DNA of 64,000 nt. Origin: Rhodothermales bacterium (GTDB lineage: Bacteria > Bacteroidota > Rhodothermia > Rhodothermales > Bin80). A model generated the notes under the pieces. That model had not been told where the DNA came from. It did no database searches and saw nothing but the letters and a program-made list of their open reading frames with translations. Of this stretch, positions 17,285 to 26,782 are shown in pieces. Location of the stretch: NCBI GenBank assembly GCA_022821385.1, contig JAJEDR010000074.1, positions 17,403 through 81,402 on the forward strand, read 5' to 3'. A program made the translations under genes and the position numbers. Every line of letters starts with the position of its first letter. Positions within the stretch are counted from its first letter, which is position 1.

Positions 17285-20200
17285 ATGAAACCGTTGATAA
17301 TCATCAACGGTAAACATGGCACGATGAGCGAAGAATCCAAACGTATTCTGCACGGGGTCCAGATCCGGCTACGGGCTTGTTGGGGCCGACTGATCACAGA
17401 ACGTGTCGCGGTTGGCCTTATTCTGCTCATCACTGCAATCACAGGTACGCTGCTTGTACTCCTGACAGTAGAGATGCGCCTATGGCTGCCAACTCCCTGG
17501 CGCGGCACACTCTTTTGGGTCTGGATTGGAACAGGTGTTGCACTACTCTCCTGGTTTGTAGTTCGCCCCTGGACCACAGGATGGCTTGGCCGTACACGCT
17601 ACAAAACGATTGCACATACTGTGACCAGGAATCAACCTGACCTGCGGAGCAAGCTAGTCAGTCTGCTTGAGCTCTGTAATGGTGAATCCAGTGCGGCTCC
17701 ACGTTCCCTGGTAGACAGCGCGGTGAAAGCGCTCGACACTGAGGTGTCCAACCTTCCGCTCGTTGAGAAAGTGAACTGGAGACAGCCAATTGTCTGGAGC
17801 CGATATGCAGCAATCCCGCTAGGGCTTATTGCCGTGCTAACCTTGGCGGCTCCCCATGGATTCCGGGACGCTTCGATTCGCCTGTTCTCGCCCGGAGCGA
17901 CTTTCGAGCGCCCCGCACCGTTTGCGTTGACAGTTACTCCTGGCAATATTGAAGTTACCAGGGGAGACTCCCTAACCATCATTGCTACAGCCTCGGGCGA
18001 AACCCTGCCGGAAATCGTAACCTTTGAACTCGGGGTACCCGGGGAAAGCAGCCTTCGCTCGCAAAGCGTCCGATCCGATACACTTGGTCGGTTCCTGCAC
18101 CGGGAACACAACCTTCGCCTGCCCCTGAGATATCGCGCCGTGTCTGGTTCTGTTAGGTCGCCCTGGTATGATGTAACTGTAATTGATCGCCCGATTCTTC
18201 GTGACCTGCAGGTAACCTTGCGCCCGCCTGCCTACACAGGACTCCCAGCCGAGCAACTGCCGCCTGGAACAGGAAATATCACGGCATTGCAGGGCACCAT
18301 AGCAAATATTCGCGTTCGATCAAGTGACCCTGATGCTATGGCCTGGCTATCTATAGGCAACACCGACCAAGATCTTGTTCTTGATGGTATGGCCGGAGAT
18401 TTCACGCTTCACGAGGAGACCACTTATCGCATCATTCTACAGTCCCCGAGCGGTGTGCAGAATCTTGATCCGATTACCTATTCGATCACCCCGCTCATTG
18501 ATCAATACCCCTTTGTAGAACTGATTTCCCCGGCTCCCAAGACAAATATGGACTTTGATCTGTTGGTCCCGCTTGATATTCGTGTTCGGGATGATTTTGG
18601 TTTTTCACGGCTTACGCTTTCCTGGCGACTGTCTGACAGCCGCTTTGGAGATACCATGGAAACCTTCCAGGAAATTGTGCTGTCGCTACCAAGCACCTCC
18701 GAGGTTCAGTTTCTTTGGGACCTCGGCATGACAACGAGGCTGGATATTGTACCTGGCGATGTCATCAGCTACTTCGTGACTGTCTGGGATAACGACGGCT
18801 ACAACGGTGCCAAGAGTAGTGTCTCTGCCACACAACAGTTGCGTCTCCCCTCTATAGCTGAACGATACGAAGCCCTGGAGTCAACGCAAGATGAAACAGA
18901 ATCGGGACTTGAGTCGCTCATTGAAGAGGCGGAATCTGTACGTGAACAATTTGATGAGCTGCGCGACGAGCTTCGAGAAAAGCAGGATGCTGACTGGGAC
19001 GACCAGCAGAGCCTGGAAAGCCTACGCCAAGCGCAGGAGAAACTGCAAAACCGTGTAGATGAACTGGCAAATAACATGGAGGAAGCCGCTGATCAGATGT
19101 CTGACCATAATCTGGTCAGCGACGAATTGCTGGACATGTTTGAAGAGCTGCAGAATGTGACAGAAGAAATCAACTCCCCGGAACTCGCGGAGGCGCTCGA
19201 GCAGCTGCAGGAAGCCATTACTGAATTTGATCCGGCTGTAATGCAGGAATCGCTCGAGAGCTTCGAATACAATGAGGAGATGTTCCGTGAACGAATTCAA
19301 CGGGCCCTCGAATTGTTCAAAAACTTCCAAGTGCAGCAGCAACTGGAAGAAACAGCGCGACGCGCTGAGGATCTGCAAGAGGTGCAGGATAATCTGGCAG
19401 AGCAAACAGCTGAAGATACTCCGACGGAAGCGCCCGAGGAGCTCGCAGAGGAACAAATGCTGGCTGCCGAAGAGATGTCAGCCTTGGAAGCCAAGATGGA
19501 AGAAATTGCTGAACGCATGCGGGAAATGCAACGAGCCCCTGTGCAGCAAATGGAGCAGCTCAACGAACAAACACAGGCAAAAGAGCTACCCAAAGGCATG
19601 CGGGAGAATGCCGAGCAAATGCAGGCTGGTCAGATGCAGCAGGCAAACCAGGGACAACAGCAAATGAGCCAGAGCATGCAGCAACTGCAGTCTGAGCTGC
19701 AAAATGTTCAGACCGGAATGCAGGGGCAGCAGATGCAGGTCAACATGGCTGCACTTAGACTGATCCTGAGCAATGTTCTGCGACTGTCCTATGATCAGGA
19801 AGACCTGCGCCGCAATATTGCAGATGCCACTCGCGACAGCCCCCTGCTGCGTGATTTTGCTCGGGAACAAGCGGTCCTAGCAACCGGGGGAGCAGTCGTT
19901 GCCGACTCAATCCAGTCTCTCGGGCGCACCCTGCCCCAGCTTTCACGGGCTGTCCAGGAGTTTGCCGGCAATGCGCTGATGAGCATGGAGACTTCCATCG
20001 AAATGCTGACGGAAAGCAACAACCTCGCGGCAGAATCCAATGCTGCCGCGGCGATGACAAACCTGAATAACCTAGCCTTGCTGTTGAGTGACTTGCTAGA
20101 CCAGCTCATGAATGCCTCGTCCTCCAGCAGTGGTGGAGGGATGTCCATGGAGCAAATGATTCAGCAACTCCAGGAGATGGCCATGCAACAGGATCAACTG

Positions 20201-20683
20201 AATCAGGCACTTGAAGAATTATTCGGGCAATCACCGGGAGAGCGCATGAGCGCAGATATGCAGGAGCGCCTGCGGCAAATCGCCGGTCAGCAGGAAATGA
20301 TGCGGCGTCAACTCACAGAAATGGCAAGGGAACGCGATTTGGCAAGCCAATTAGCAGGCGACCTTGAACGGATTGCAGAACAGATGGCTGAATCTATTCA
20401 GGAATTACAGACCGGCCAGGTAAACCGCCCGACGCGTCAGCGCCAGCAGCAGATTTTGACCAGGCTACTGGATGCATCGCGCAGTCTGCAGGAGCGGGGG
20501 GAAGAAGAACGACGAGAAGGGCGCCGAAGTAACGACATTGAGCGTGTGAGCCCCGGGGAGCTGCAAAATAACTTGACCCAGGATGCACTGCGACGCGCGC
20601 TCATGAATGCACTCGAGAGCGGATACACAAAAGACTACCAGGCACTTATTCAGCGCTATTTTGAGTTGCTTCGCAATCAGTGA
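17285..20683 (+). CDS. DUF4175-type large membrane protein with Gln/Met/Glu-rich coiled coils
   Basis: A protein of about 1,132 residues. It has two N-terminal membrane helices (about residues 40-62 and 75-97), a third near 165-187, and then an extracytoplasmic region of Ig-like strands (FALTVTPGNIEVTRGDSLTI; LRDLQVTLRPPAYTG; LVPLDIRVRDDFGFSRLTLS). From about residue 525 it becomes long charged coiled coil, then Gln/Met-rich stretches (MQQANQGQQQMSQSMQQLQ). This matches DUF4175-type proteins of Bacteroidota and alphaproteobacteria; their role is not established. Start is ATG 17285, but ATG 17324 (MSEESKRILHG) is equally plausible. The 3' end overlaps the convergent DCC gene by 38 bp. Confidence 0.8.
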   Translation: MKPLIIINGKHGTMSEESKRILHGVQIRLRACWGRLITERVAVGLILLITAITGTLLVLLTVEMRLWLPTPWRGTLFWVWIGTGVALLSWFVVRPWTTGWLGRTRYKTIAHTVTRNQPDLRSKLVSLLELCNGESSAAPRSLVDSAVKALDTEVSNLPLVEKVNWRQPIVWSRYAAIPLGLIAVLTLAAPHGFRDASIRLFSPGATFERPAPFALTVTPGNIEVTRGDSLTIIATASGETLPEIVTFELGVPGESSLRSQSVRSDTLGRFLHREHNLRLPLRYRAVSGSVRSPWYDVTVIDRPILRDLQVTLRPPAYTGLPAEQLPPGTGNITALQGTIANIRVRSSDPDAMAWLSIGNTDQDLVLDGMAGDFTLHEETTYRIILQSPSGVQNLDPITYSITPLIDQYPFVELISPAPKTNMDFDLLVPLDIRVRDDFGFSRLTLSWRLSDSRFGDTMETFQEIVLSLPSTSEVQFLWDLGMTTRLDIVPGDVISYFVTVWDNDGYNGAKSSVSATQQLRLPSIAERYEALESTQDETESGLESLIEEAESVREQFDELRDELREKQDADWDDQQSLESLRQAQEKLQNRVDELANNMEEAADQMSDHNLVSDELLDMFEELQNVTEEINSPELAEALEQLQEAITEFDPAVMQESLESFEYNEEMFRERIQRALELFKNFQVQQQLEETARRAEDLQEVQDNLAEQTAEDTPTEAPEELAEEQMLAAEEMSALEAKMEEIAERMREMQRAPVQQMEQLNEQTQAKELPKGMRENAEQMQAGQMQQANQGQQQMSQSMQQLQSELQNVQTGMQGQQMQVNMAALRLILSNVLRLSYDQEDLRRNIADATRDSPLLRDFAREQAVLATGGAVVADSIQSLGRTLPQLSRAVQEFAGNALMSMETSIEMLTESNNLAAESNAAAAMTNLNNLALLLSDLLDQLMNASSSSSGGGMSMEQMIQQLQEMAMQQDQLNQALEELFGQSPGERMSADMQERLRQIAGQQEMMRRQLTEMARERDLASQLAGDLERIAEQMAESIQELQTGQVNRPTRQRQQQILTRLLDASRSLQERGEEERREGRRSNDIERVSPGELQNNLTQDALRRALMNALESGYTKDYQALIQRYFELLRNQ

Positions 20684-20981
20684 TCCTTCGACGCCGGTTA
20701 CGGGCGATAACCCGGTAAACTGCATCACGGATTGGTCGTGGAATGATCAGCAATACATGTGCTGTTATGCGCCATCCGACTCCTAGGTGCAGCAATGCAC
20801 GCAATGCGGCTGTGGAGGCTTGCGATGTTCCTGCTTCATCACGCAGCGTAACGCACGATGCTCCAGGCGGGAGCGCTGCGTACGAAAAACGACCCCTATG
20901 GTCGCGTCTACGAAGCCAGTTGACCGAATTCTGACAAAAGACGCATTGATCGTCGTATTTGATCTCTATCTTTCTGGACAT
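20646..20981 (-). CDS. DCC-family (DUF393) thiol-disulfide oxidoreductase-like protein
   Basis: A 111-residue protein with the family-defining N-terminus KIEIKYDDQCVFCQNSVNWL, including the CxxC-type pair Cys13 and Cys16 of a thioredoxin-like active site. Later come a basic VNWLRRRDHRGRFSYAAL segment, ALRALLHLGVGWRITAHVLL and PIRDAVYRVIARNR, as in DUF393 proteins. I start at ATG 20981, not the TTG before it. It overlaps the DUF4175-type gene tail by 38 bp and diverges from chrA, whose ATG is only 17 bp away, so the two share a very short promoter region. Redox partner unknown. Confidence 0.85.
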   Translation of the reverse strand: MSRKIEIKYDDQCVFCQNSVNWLRRRDHRGRFSYAALPPGASCVTLRDEAGTSQASTAALRALLHLGVGWRITAHVLLIIPRPIRDAVYRVIARNRRRRITDCEATQNSAE

Positions 20982-20998
20982 CAAATAAAGGCCGTGTG

Positions 20999-22099
20999 AT
21001 GGGTGAACTGGTACGACTGTTTCTGAAGTTAGGTTTTATCGGGTTTGGGGGGCCTGCGGCAGTGATCGCAATGATGGACGACGAAGTGGTCACCCGACGC
21101 AAATGGCTTACCAGAGAACACTTCCTGGACCTGGTTGGGGCAACCAACCTGATCCCCGGCCCGAACTCCACGGAAATGGCCATGCACGTCGGCTATGAAC
21201 AGCGCGGGTTTGGGGGGCTGGTCGTTGCAGGCCTTTGCTTCATCCTGCCTGCGGCACTCATGACTGGCGTGCTCGGATGGCTGTACGCCTCGTATGGTGA
21301 AGTGCCAGAGGTCGAACCGTTCCTGCGAGGAATTAAGCCCGCGGTACTCGCAATCATCCTGGGAGCGCTGTGGCGTTTAGGTAAATCTGCCGTCAAGGCC
21401 TGGGCGCTGGTCCCCATCGGTGCCGCTGTCTCTGTAGCGTTGCTGCTGGGTATCAATGAAGTGCTTGCCATGCTGGGTGGAGGGCTACTCGGTTTGGGGG
21501 GACTCTACCTGTGGCGTCGCCGTCTGGCAGCCTTCGGCGCGCTGCCCTTTATTGTTGGATTCCTGCAAACCCCCAAAGTGGAGTACAGCATCTGGAGCCT
21601 GGGATGGTTCTTCCTCAAGGTTGGTGCAGTACTATACGGGAGCGGTTATGTCCTCATCGCCTTTCTAGAAGGAGGACTAGTACAGACCTATGGCTGGCTG
21701 ACCGAACAGCAGCTGCTGGACGCAGTAGCCATCGGTCAGTTCACCCCCGGACCTGTACTTACTACCGCTACATTCATTGGCGTATTCCTGGGGGGCTGGC
21801 AGGGCGGTGTAATAGCTACTGCAGCGATCTTCCTGCCTTCCTTTGTATTTGTCAGCATACTGAACCCGCTCATCCCCCGTCTGCGAAAGTCAACGCTGAT
21901 GGGATCATTCTTGGATGCAGTAAACGTCAGTGCGGTTGCACTTATGCTGGTCGTAACCATACGATTAGGGGTTAGTGTACTGACTGGTTGGGCACCTGCG
22001 GTGATCTTTCTGCTCGCGGCAGTAGCGAGCCTCCGCTTTAAGATGAACGCGGTCTGGATCGTCGCAGGCGGTGCACTCCTTGGCCTACTGCTCAATTGA
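20999..22099 (+). CDS. chrA: Chromate transporter, two-domain CHR family
   Basis: An inner-membrane protein of 366 residues and about 10 hydrophobic segments, organised as two CHR half-domains. The first carries LGFIGFGGPAAVIAMM and FLDLVGATNLIPGPNSTEMA; the second repeats the pattern with LKVGAVLYGSGYVLIAFLEG and VAIGQFTPGPVLTTATFIG. The GFGGP and PGP motifs are diagnostic. ChrA proteins export chromate, though many homologues have untested substrates. ATG 20999 was preferred over the overlapping GTG 20996. The gene appears monocistronic and ends 101 bp before the convergent etfA. Confidence 0.92.
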   Translation: MGELVRLFLKLGFIGFGGPAAVIAMMDDEVVTRRKWLTREHFLDLVGATNLIPGPNSTEMAMHVGYEQRGFGGLVVAGLCFILPAALMTGVLGWLYASYGEVPEVEPFLRGIKPAVLAIILGALWRLGKSAVKAWALVPIGAAVSVALLLGINEVLAMLGGGLLGLGGLYLWRRRLAAFGALPFIVGFLQTPKVEYSIWSLGWFFLKVGAVLYGSGYVLIAFLEGGLVQTYGWLTEQQLLDAVAIGQFTPGPVLTTATFIGVFLGGWQGGVIATAAIFLPSFVFVSILNPLIPRLRKSTLMGSFLDAVNVSAVALMLVVTIRLGVSVLTGWAPAVIFLLAAVASLRFKMNAVWIVAGGALLGLLLN

Positions 22100-22200
22100 G
22101 ATGATGACTCGGCTTTCCCCTTTGATGGAATAAGCGTTGACTGTTGCCGCTGACCGCTGAGTGGACCTGCCAGTGTGATCTTCTGTAGCCGACAAATCAG

Positions 22201-23154
22201 CTACGTTCCACTTCGGATAGCGGCTGCAAGCGCCGGAACGACTTCAAACAAATCTCCGATGATGCCATAATCGGCAACTTTGAATATCGGCGCCGCCGGA
22301 TCCTTGTTGATTGCAAGGATACACTTTGATCGGGCAATACCAGCTACATGCTGTGTTGCTCCCGAAATCCCCACGGCGATATATAGATCGGGAGCAACCG
22401 CACGACCCGTCTGTCCCACATGTTCACTGTGCGGCCGCCAATTCTCATCACTCACCGGACGTGAACAGGCCAGAGCAGCATCTGGGCCAAGTGCATCCAG
22501 CAAATCCTCCAGTACATGCCAGTTCTCCGGTCCCTGAAGGCCCCGGCCTCCACTAACCACAATTGAGGCTTCCGTTACATCAGGACGCTCACTTGAAGCT
22601 TTTTCCTGAAGTGTGACCGCAGCCATTAGCTCAGAAAAGCGCACCTTGCATGGGCGGGCTTTCGTGACCTCATCTGAAAGCGGGATTGGTGCATAGGATC
22701 TTGGTCGAAAACTGACGAGGGTCAACTCGCCTGACAACTTTACGTTGGCGGTCACCTTCCCCCCGTACAGTGCCCGCTTGAACACAGGTCTACCCGCGAT
22801 CACCTCAAAACCCGTACAGTCCTGTGCAAGTGGAGCATCCAGCGTCTGTGCCAATCGGCCCATCACATCCTTGCCTGTTGATGTGGCCGGCATAATGACT
22901 AGGTCTGCCGCCTTTGCGACCTGGGCTGCGATATCAGTTAGCATTTCAGGGCCGGCATACGCTATTCCCTGGAGGTCAAAAGAAGAAACTTCCGGCGCAA
23001 CAACACCGGCGTCTTCTGCGGCCCGGTGATCAACCAGCATCCCCCAGTGGCCGCCCAAGCGCACTGACAGTTCGGATGCCGCCCTGCACACCTCAAGGGT
23101 AGATACGCTCAGGCGATCTCCGCTTGATTCCGCTATGACCAGAACTTTGAACAT
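22201..23154 (-). CDS. etfA: Electron transfer flavoprotein, alpha subunit
   Basis: The FAD-binding subunit of ETF, which takes electrons from acyl-CoA and other dehydrogenases and hands them to ETF-quinone oxidoreductase. The C-terminal FAD domain shows VVSGGRGLQGPENW, ACSRPVSDENW, HVGQTGRAVAPDLYIAVG, GISGATQHVAG and INKDPAAPIFKVADYGIIGD, all standard. I start at ATG 23154 (MFKVLVIAESS), 7 bp after etfB, rather than upstream inside etfB. Length is 317 residues, normal. No acyl-CoA dehydrogenase or ETF-QO gene lies in the window, so its partner is elsewhere or is in the divergent operon. Confidence 0.95.
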   Translation of the reverse strand: MFKVLVIAESSGDRLSVSTLEVCRAASELSVRLGGHWGMLVDHRAAEDAGVVAPEVSSFDLQGIAYAGPEMLTDIAAQVAKAADLVIMPATSTGKDVMGRLAQTLDAPLAQDCTGFEVIAGRPVFKRALYGGKVTANVKLSGELTLVSFRPRSYAPIPLSDEVTKARPCKVRFSELMAAVTLQEKASSERPDVTEASIVVSGGRGLQGPENWHVLEDLLDALGPDAALACSRPVSDENWRPHSEHVGQTGRAVAPDLYIAVGISGATQHVAGIARSKCILAINKDPAAPIFKVADYGIIGDLFEVVPALAAAIRSGT

Positions 23155-23161
23155 TTTACGC

Positions 23162-23911
23162 TCAAATAACTTTGGCTTCCTCACGCAAGAGCGCGATCAC
23201 CTGCTCTGCAACCCCATCTTCATAAGCCAGAATTTTACCTACTGACTTTGATGCCGGCAAAGCCAGTGACGCAATCTGAAGTTGCGCAACCTCAAGTGCA
23301 GCCGTCTCTTTTTCTATGGGTTTACGCTTTGCCTTCATAATGCCCCTGAAGGATGGGTAACGCGGTTCACCAATCCTGCGGTTGATGCCGACGATTGCCG
23401 GTAGGTTGCATCTGTGGATTTCGTCACCTTGCTCAACAGGATGTCGGGCGGTCAATCCATCTGAGGTTACTCTCAGTTCTTCAACCCCGGTAATGCATGG
23501 CCAATTAAGCAGTACCCCTAGTCGCTGCGGCACTTGAGCTCCTGCACCATCAATGGCAACCTCACCCGTCAGAACTAGGTCGAAGTCACGCGTGCCGATC
23601 GTGTTTGCGAGCGCACCTGCGACAATCTTTGGGTCATCCGGCATGGCATCACACTGGACATGCACTGCAAGGTCGGCCCCCATAGCTAAGCCCTGCCTGA
23701 GTGCGCTTTCTACGCGATCCGGTCCGAGAGCAATGAGCGTGACTGTTCCCCCCTGCTCATCACGCACACGTACCGCTACCTCAATGGCAGACTCGTCATG
23801 CGGGTTTATTATCCATACGAGGCCCTCCTCCCCAACACTGGATCCATCAGGGGCCAACGTGGGCCGGGATTCCGTATCGGCGGTCTGCTTAATGCATACG
23901 GCTATTTTCAT
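23162..23911 (-). CDS. etfB: Electron transfer flavoprotein, beta subunit
   Basis: The AMP-binding subunit of ETF, 249 residues. The N-terminus MKIAVCIKQTADTE, the conserved INPHDESAIEVAVRVRD, LVLTGEVAIDGAGAQVPQRL (nucleotide-binding loop) and LPAIVGINRRIGEPRYPSF are typical. It is the first gene of an etfB-etfA operon reading leftward, with its ATG facing the nine-gene catabolic operon across 281 bp. That arrangement suggests joint control. It lacks features of the bifurcating FixAB type that I could recognise, but this was not tested by alignment. Confidence 0.95.
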   Translation of the reverse strand: MKIAVCIKQTADTESRPTLAPDGSSVGEEGLVWIINPHDESAIEVAVRVRDEQGGTVTLIALGPDRVESALRQGLAMGADLAVHVQCDAMPDDPKIVAGALANTIGTRDFDLVLTGEVAIDGAGAQVPQRLGVLLNWPCITGVEELRVTSDGLTARHPVEQGDEIHRCNLPAIVGINRRIGEPRYPSFRGIMKAKRKPIEKETAALEVAQLQIASLALPASKSVGKILAYEDGVAEQVIALLREEAKVI

Positions 23912-24192
23912 CGGTCGAGATCAAAGGCTATCACTTGCCAATTCACGAAAGCCATAAGGTACTGTATAGATTCCCCGGTGAAATATTCGGGTACGTGATA
24001 CGATCTGTACTAATCGTAGATCATCACAGCCGTAAATAAAACGACTGTGGTCCATAAACTCGGCGGTTATACCACCAAGAGACCAGACTTATCCGGTATC
24101 CGAGGGTCTACGATCTATCTGCGTATGTACGCTGATTGAATCTGATTAATTAAATTCATTCGAGTTCCCAATCATAACTATTAAAAAAGAAA
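23912..24192. promoter_or_regulatory. Divergent control region between etfBA and the catabolic operon, with dyads
   Basis: This AT-rich 281-bp gap must hold promoters for both directions. CACAGCCG (24025-24032) and CGACTGTG (24042-24049) form a dyad with one mismatch and a 9-base spacer. A second pair, ATCGTAGA (24013-24020) and TCTACGAT (24108-24115), is perfect but far apart. The run just before the GTG at 24193 (ATTAAAAAAGAAA) is purine-rich but is not a clean Shine-Dalgarno. Operator function is inference. Confidence 0.45.
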
Positions 24193-25206
24193 GTGAAGTC
24201 GTCTATCAACTGGGGAATTATCGGTGCAAGCACGATCGCCAAGGAATGGATGATCAATGCCATCAACGCAGACCCCAAAAGTCATGTAACCGCCATTCTG
24301 AGCCAATCCCAGCAGCGCGGACAGGATTTTAGCGCACGGTTCGGTATTGCGCGCACCTATACCGATCTCTCTGTATTTCTGGCAGACCCTGACATAGACG
24401 TGGTGTATATAGGAACCACCAATGAGCTGCATAAGCCACAAACACTGGCCGCTGCGTCTGCCCAAAAACATGTTCTCTGTGAAAAACCCCTTGCCCTCTC
24501 ACTCGCAGACGCACGGCAAATGGCACAGACCTGCACAACTGCTGGCGTGGTCATGGGGACTAATCACCATCTGCGTAATGCTGTCACGCACCGCAAACTT
24601 CGCGAGCTAGTCCGAGACGGTGCCATCGGGCAGCCGCTCGCGGTTAGGGTGTTCCACGCCGTTATGCTGCCTCCACATTTGCAGACTTGGCGGATCAAAA
24701 ATCCTGCAACCGGGGCCGGAGTTGTCCTTGATATAACCGTTCATGATACAGATACACTTCGGTTTATTCTGGATGATGAGGTTGATTCTGTGGCGGCGTT
24801 AACTTCGGCACAGGGCCTTGGAGAACACGGAATCTCCGATACTGTAATGGGTATCATGCGGTTTAAAAACGGTACCGTGGCGCAGTTCCATGACTCATTT
24901 GTAATTGGCCACGCTGGCACTGGACTTCAGGTTCATGGCACCAACGGATCGTTGATTGCCACAGATGTCATGACGCAGCAACCCGTTGGAAATATCACGC
25001 TCCGCCGTGGTGATCAGATTGAGAATGTTGAACTTCCGCCCCATACCAATCTTTACGAACGTGCCGTAAAGTGCTTCAATAACGCTGTCCAGGGCAATGG
25101 AACACCGGCCGCAACGGCTGAAGATGGCATTCGCTCGCTCGCCGTCGCTCTGGCAGTTGAACAGGCAGCGAAGACGGGCTCCCATGTCACAGTCACCTAT
25201 GCCTGA
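24193..25206 (+). CDS. Gfo/Idh/MocA-family NAD(P)-dependent oxidoreductase
   Basis: A 337-residue cytoplasmic dehydrogenase. The N-terminal Rossmann motif is WGIIGASTIAKEWM; the family signature CEKPLALSLADA follows, then the substrate domain with GVVMGTNHHLRNA, VLDITVHDTDTLRFIL and the C-terminal beta sheet. Family members oxidise or reduce sugars, inositols and related polyols. The start is GTG 24193, since no in-frame ATG precedes the Rossmann fold. It opens the nine-gene operon and its stop overlaps the CoA-transferase start by 8 bp. The substrate is unknown; the sugar-type transporter downstream favours a carbohydrate or polyol. Confidence 0.9.
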   Translation: MKSSINWGIIGASTIAKEWMINAINADPKSHVTAILSQSQQRGQDFSARFGIARTYTDLSVFLADPDIDVVYIGTTNELHKPQTLAAASAQKHVLCEKPLALSLADARQMAQTCTTAGVVMGTNHHLRNAVTHRKLRELVRDGAIGQPLAVRVFHAVMLPPHLQTWRIKNPATGAGVVLDITVHDTDTLRFILDDEVDSVAALTSAQGLGEHGISDTVMGIMRFKNGTVAQFHDSFVIGHAGTGLQVHGTNGSLIATDVMTQQPVGNITLRRGDQIENVELPPHTNLYERAVKCFNNAVQGNGTPAATAEDGIRSLAVALAVEQAAKTGSHVTVTYA

Positions 25207-26782
25207 GTTCTGCTCATTTACCGTTGCTGCCGAACAAATCAAAGATGATGCGGTGGTAACCGTGAGTTCATCAAGCGGTCTGGGCTGCCCCGATGCAATG
25301 CTGTCTGCTATCGGCCGGCGCTTTACCAGCACGGGCCATCCACGCAGACTGACCACGATTCATCCCATTGCAGCAGGTGACATGTATGGCATTGACGGGA
25401 TTGATCACTTGGCTTACGATGGCCTGCTGAAACGAGTGGTAGCTGGATCCCTGCCGAGTGGCCCCTCCTCTATGCCCTCCCCGCGGATATGGCAAATGAT
25501 CGGCGAAAACCGGGTCGAGGCCTATAACCTGCCCAGTGGAGTATTGTATCACATGCATCGTGAAGCTGCAGCACATAGACCGGGAGTACTCAGCAAAGTG
25601 GGAATGGACACGTTCGTTGATCCCCAACTTCTTGGTGCACGGATGAATGAGTGCAGCCCTCCTGATGTCGTTGAACGGGTTACTTTTGACGGTGATGAAT
25701 GGCTGTTCTACCGATCAATACCTGTTGATGTCGCTATCATCCGGGGAACCACAGCAGACAGGCTTGGCAACATCAGCACTGAGCACGAAGGGGGCTTCCT
25801 AGGCATCTATGACCAGGCACTTGCAGCTCACAACAATGGGGGCATTGTGATTGCCCAGGTTAAACGCGTGGTCGACTCTGGAACACTAAAATCACAGGAG
25901 GTCAGAGTCCCCGGTGTTGTAGTAGACTATGTGGTCACTGCGCCGGATCAGATGCAAACCACCAACACCGGCTACGATCCTACAATCAGCGGGGAGATGC
26001 ACCCCGAAGGGGTCACCTACGATCTCATGCCCTGGGGAGCCTACAAACCGATGGCGCGTCGGGCCGCAATGGAATTGCAGCGAGGGGATGCAGTCAATCT
26101 GGGTTTTGGGGTATCCGCACAGGTCCCCCGTATCCTGTTAGAGGAAGGATTATCTGATGCCGTGACTTGGGTCATTGAACAGGGAGCCGTCGGAGGTATC
26201 CCCCTCCTGGACTTTCAGTTTGGCTGTGCCTCCGGTGCACAGGCCATTCTCGCATCCCCTGATCAATTCACTTATTTCCAGGGCGGCGGGTTTGATCAGA
26301 GTCTGCTGTCTTTCATGCAAATCGGTGCCGAGGGATGCGTCAATGTCTCACGCCTTGCAGCCCGTCCTCATGTCACCGCTGGCGTGGGGGGCTTCATTAA
26401 CATCACAGCCAGTGCACGCAACCTCACGTTTGTCGGCACTTACACAACCGGAGGTCTGCGCCTTACTGTAGAAGCAGGCAAATTGAATATTCTCAGAGAA
26501 GGGAAAATCCAGAAGCTTGTGCCGAATGTAGAACATGTTTCCTTCAGTGGGCGCCGCGCTCTTCGACATAGGCAGCATGTCACCTACATTACGGAACGCT
26601 GTGTGCTGCGTCTGCTGCCCGAAGGATTGACCGTGACCGAGATTGCGCCTGGAATTGATCTTGAGCGTGATGTCCTGGCACAGACTCTCCTGAAGCTCAA
26701 GGTTAGCCCATCCCTGAGCGTGATGGATCCTCGACTGTTTGACCCCGCGCCAATGAATCTCCAACTATCTCGGGCAGAATGA
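25199..26782 (+). CDS. Acyl-CoA:carboxylate CoA-transferase, propionate CoA-transferase-like
   Basis: A class I CoA-transferase of about 527 residues with fused alpha and beta halves, as in propionate/acetate CoA-transferases. Glu327 in VTWVIEQGAVGGIPLLDFQF is the expected catalytic glutamate that forms the glutamyl-CoA thioester. Other marks are VTVSSSSGLGCPDAMLSAIG near the N-terminus, IIRGTTADRLGNIS, and NLGFGVSAQVPRIL with the oxyanion-hole glycines. It probably activates an organic acid made by the operon with CoA from an acyl-CoA donor. I chose ATG 25199 (8-bp overlap); ATG 25184 is possible. Acid substrate unknown. Confidence 0.88.
   Translation: MPEFCSFTVAAEQIKDDAVVTVSSSSGLGCPDAMLSAIGRRFTSTGHPRRLTTIHPIAAGDMYGIDGIDHLAYDGLLKRVVAGSLPSGPSSMPSPRIWQMIGENRVEAYNLPSGVLYHMHREAAAHRPGVLSKVGMDTFVDPQLLGARMNECSPPDVVERVTFDGDEWLFYRSIPVDVAIIRGTTADRLGNISTEHEGGFLGIYDQALAAHNNGGIVIAQVKRVVDSGTLKSQEVRVPGVVVDYVVTAPDQMQTTNTGYDPTISGEMHPEGVTYDLMPWGAYKPMARRAAMELQRGDAVNLGFGVSAQVPRILLEEGLSDAVTWVIEQGAVGGIPLLDFQFGCASGAQAILASPDQFTYFQGGGFDQSLLSFMQIGAEGCVNVSRLAARPHVTAGVGGFINITASARNLTFVGTYTTGGLRLTVEAGKLNILREGKIQKLVPNVEHVSFSGRRALRHRQHVTYITERCVLRLLPEGLTVTEIAPGIDLERDVLAQTLLKLKVSPSLSVMDPRLFDPAPMNLQLSRAE

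Noticed and set aside
19022..19456. 144-codon minus-strand frame inside the DUF4175-type gene
   Set aside because: Repetitive Glu/Gln codons on the plus strand produce open Leu-rich frames on the other strand; an artefact of composition.
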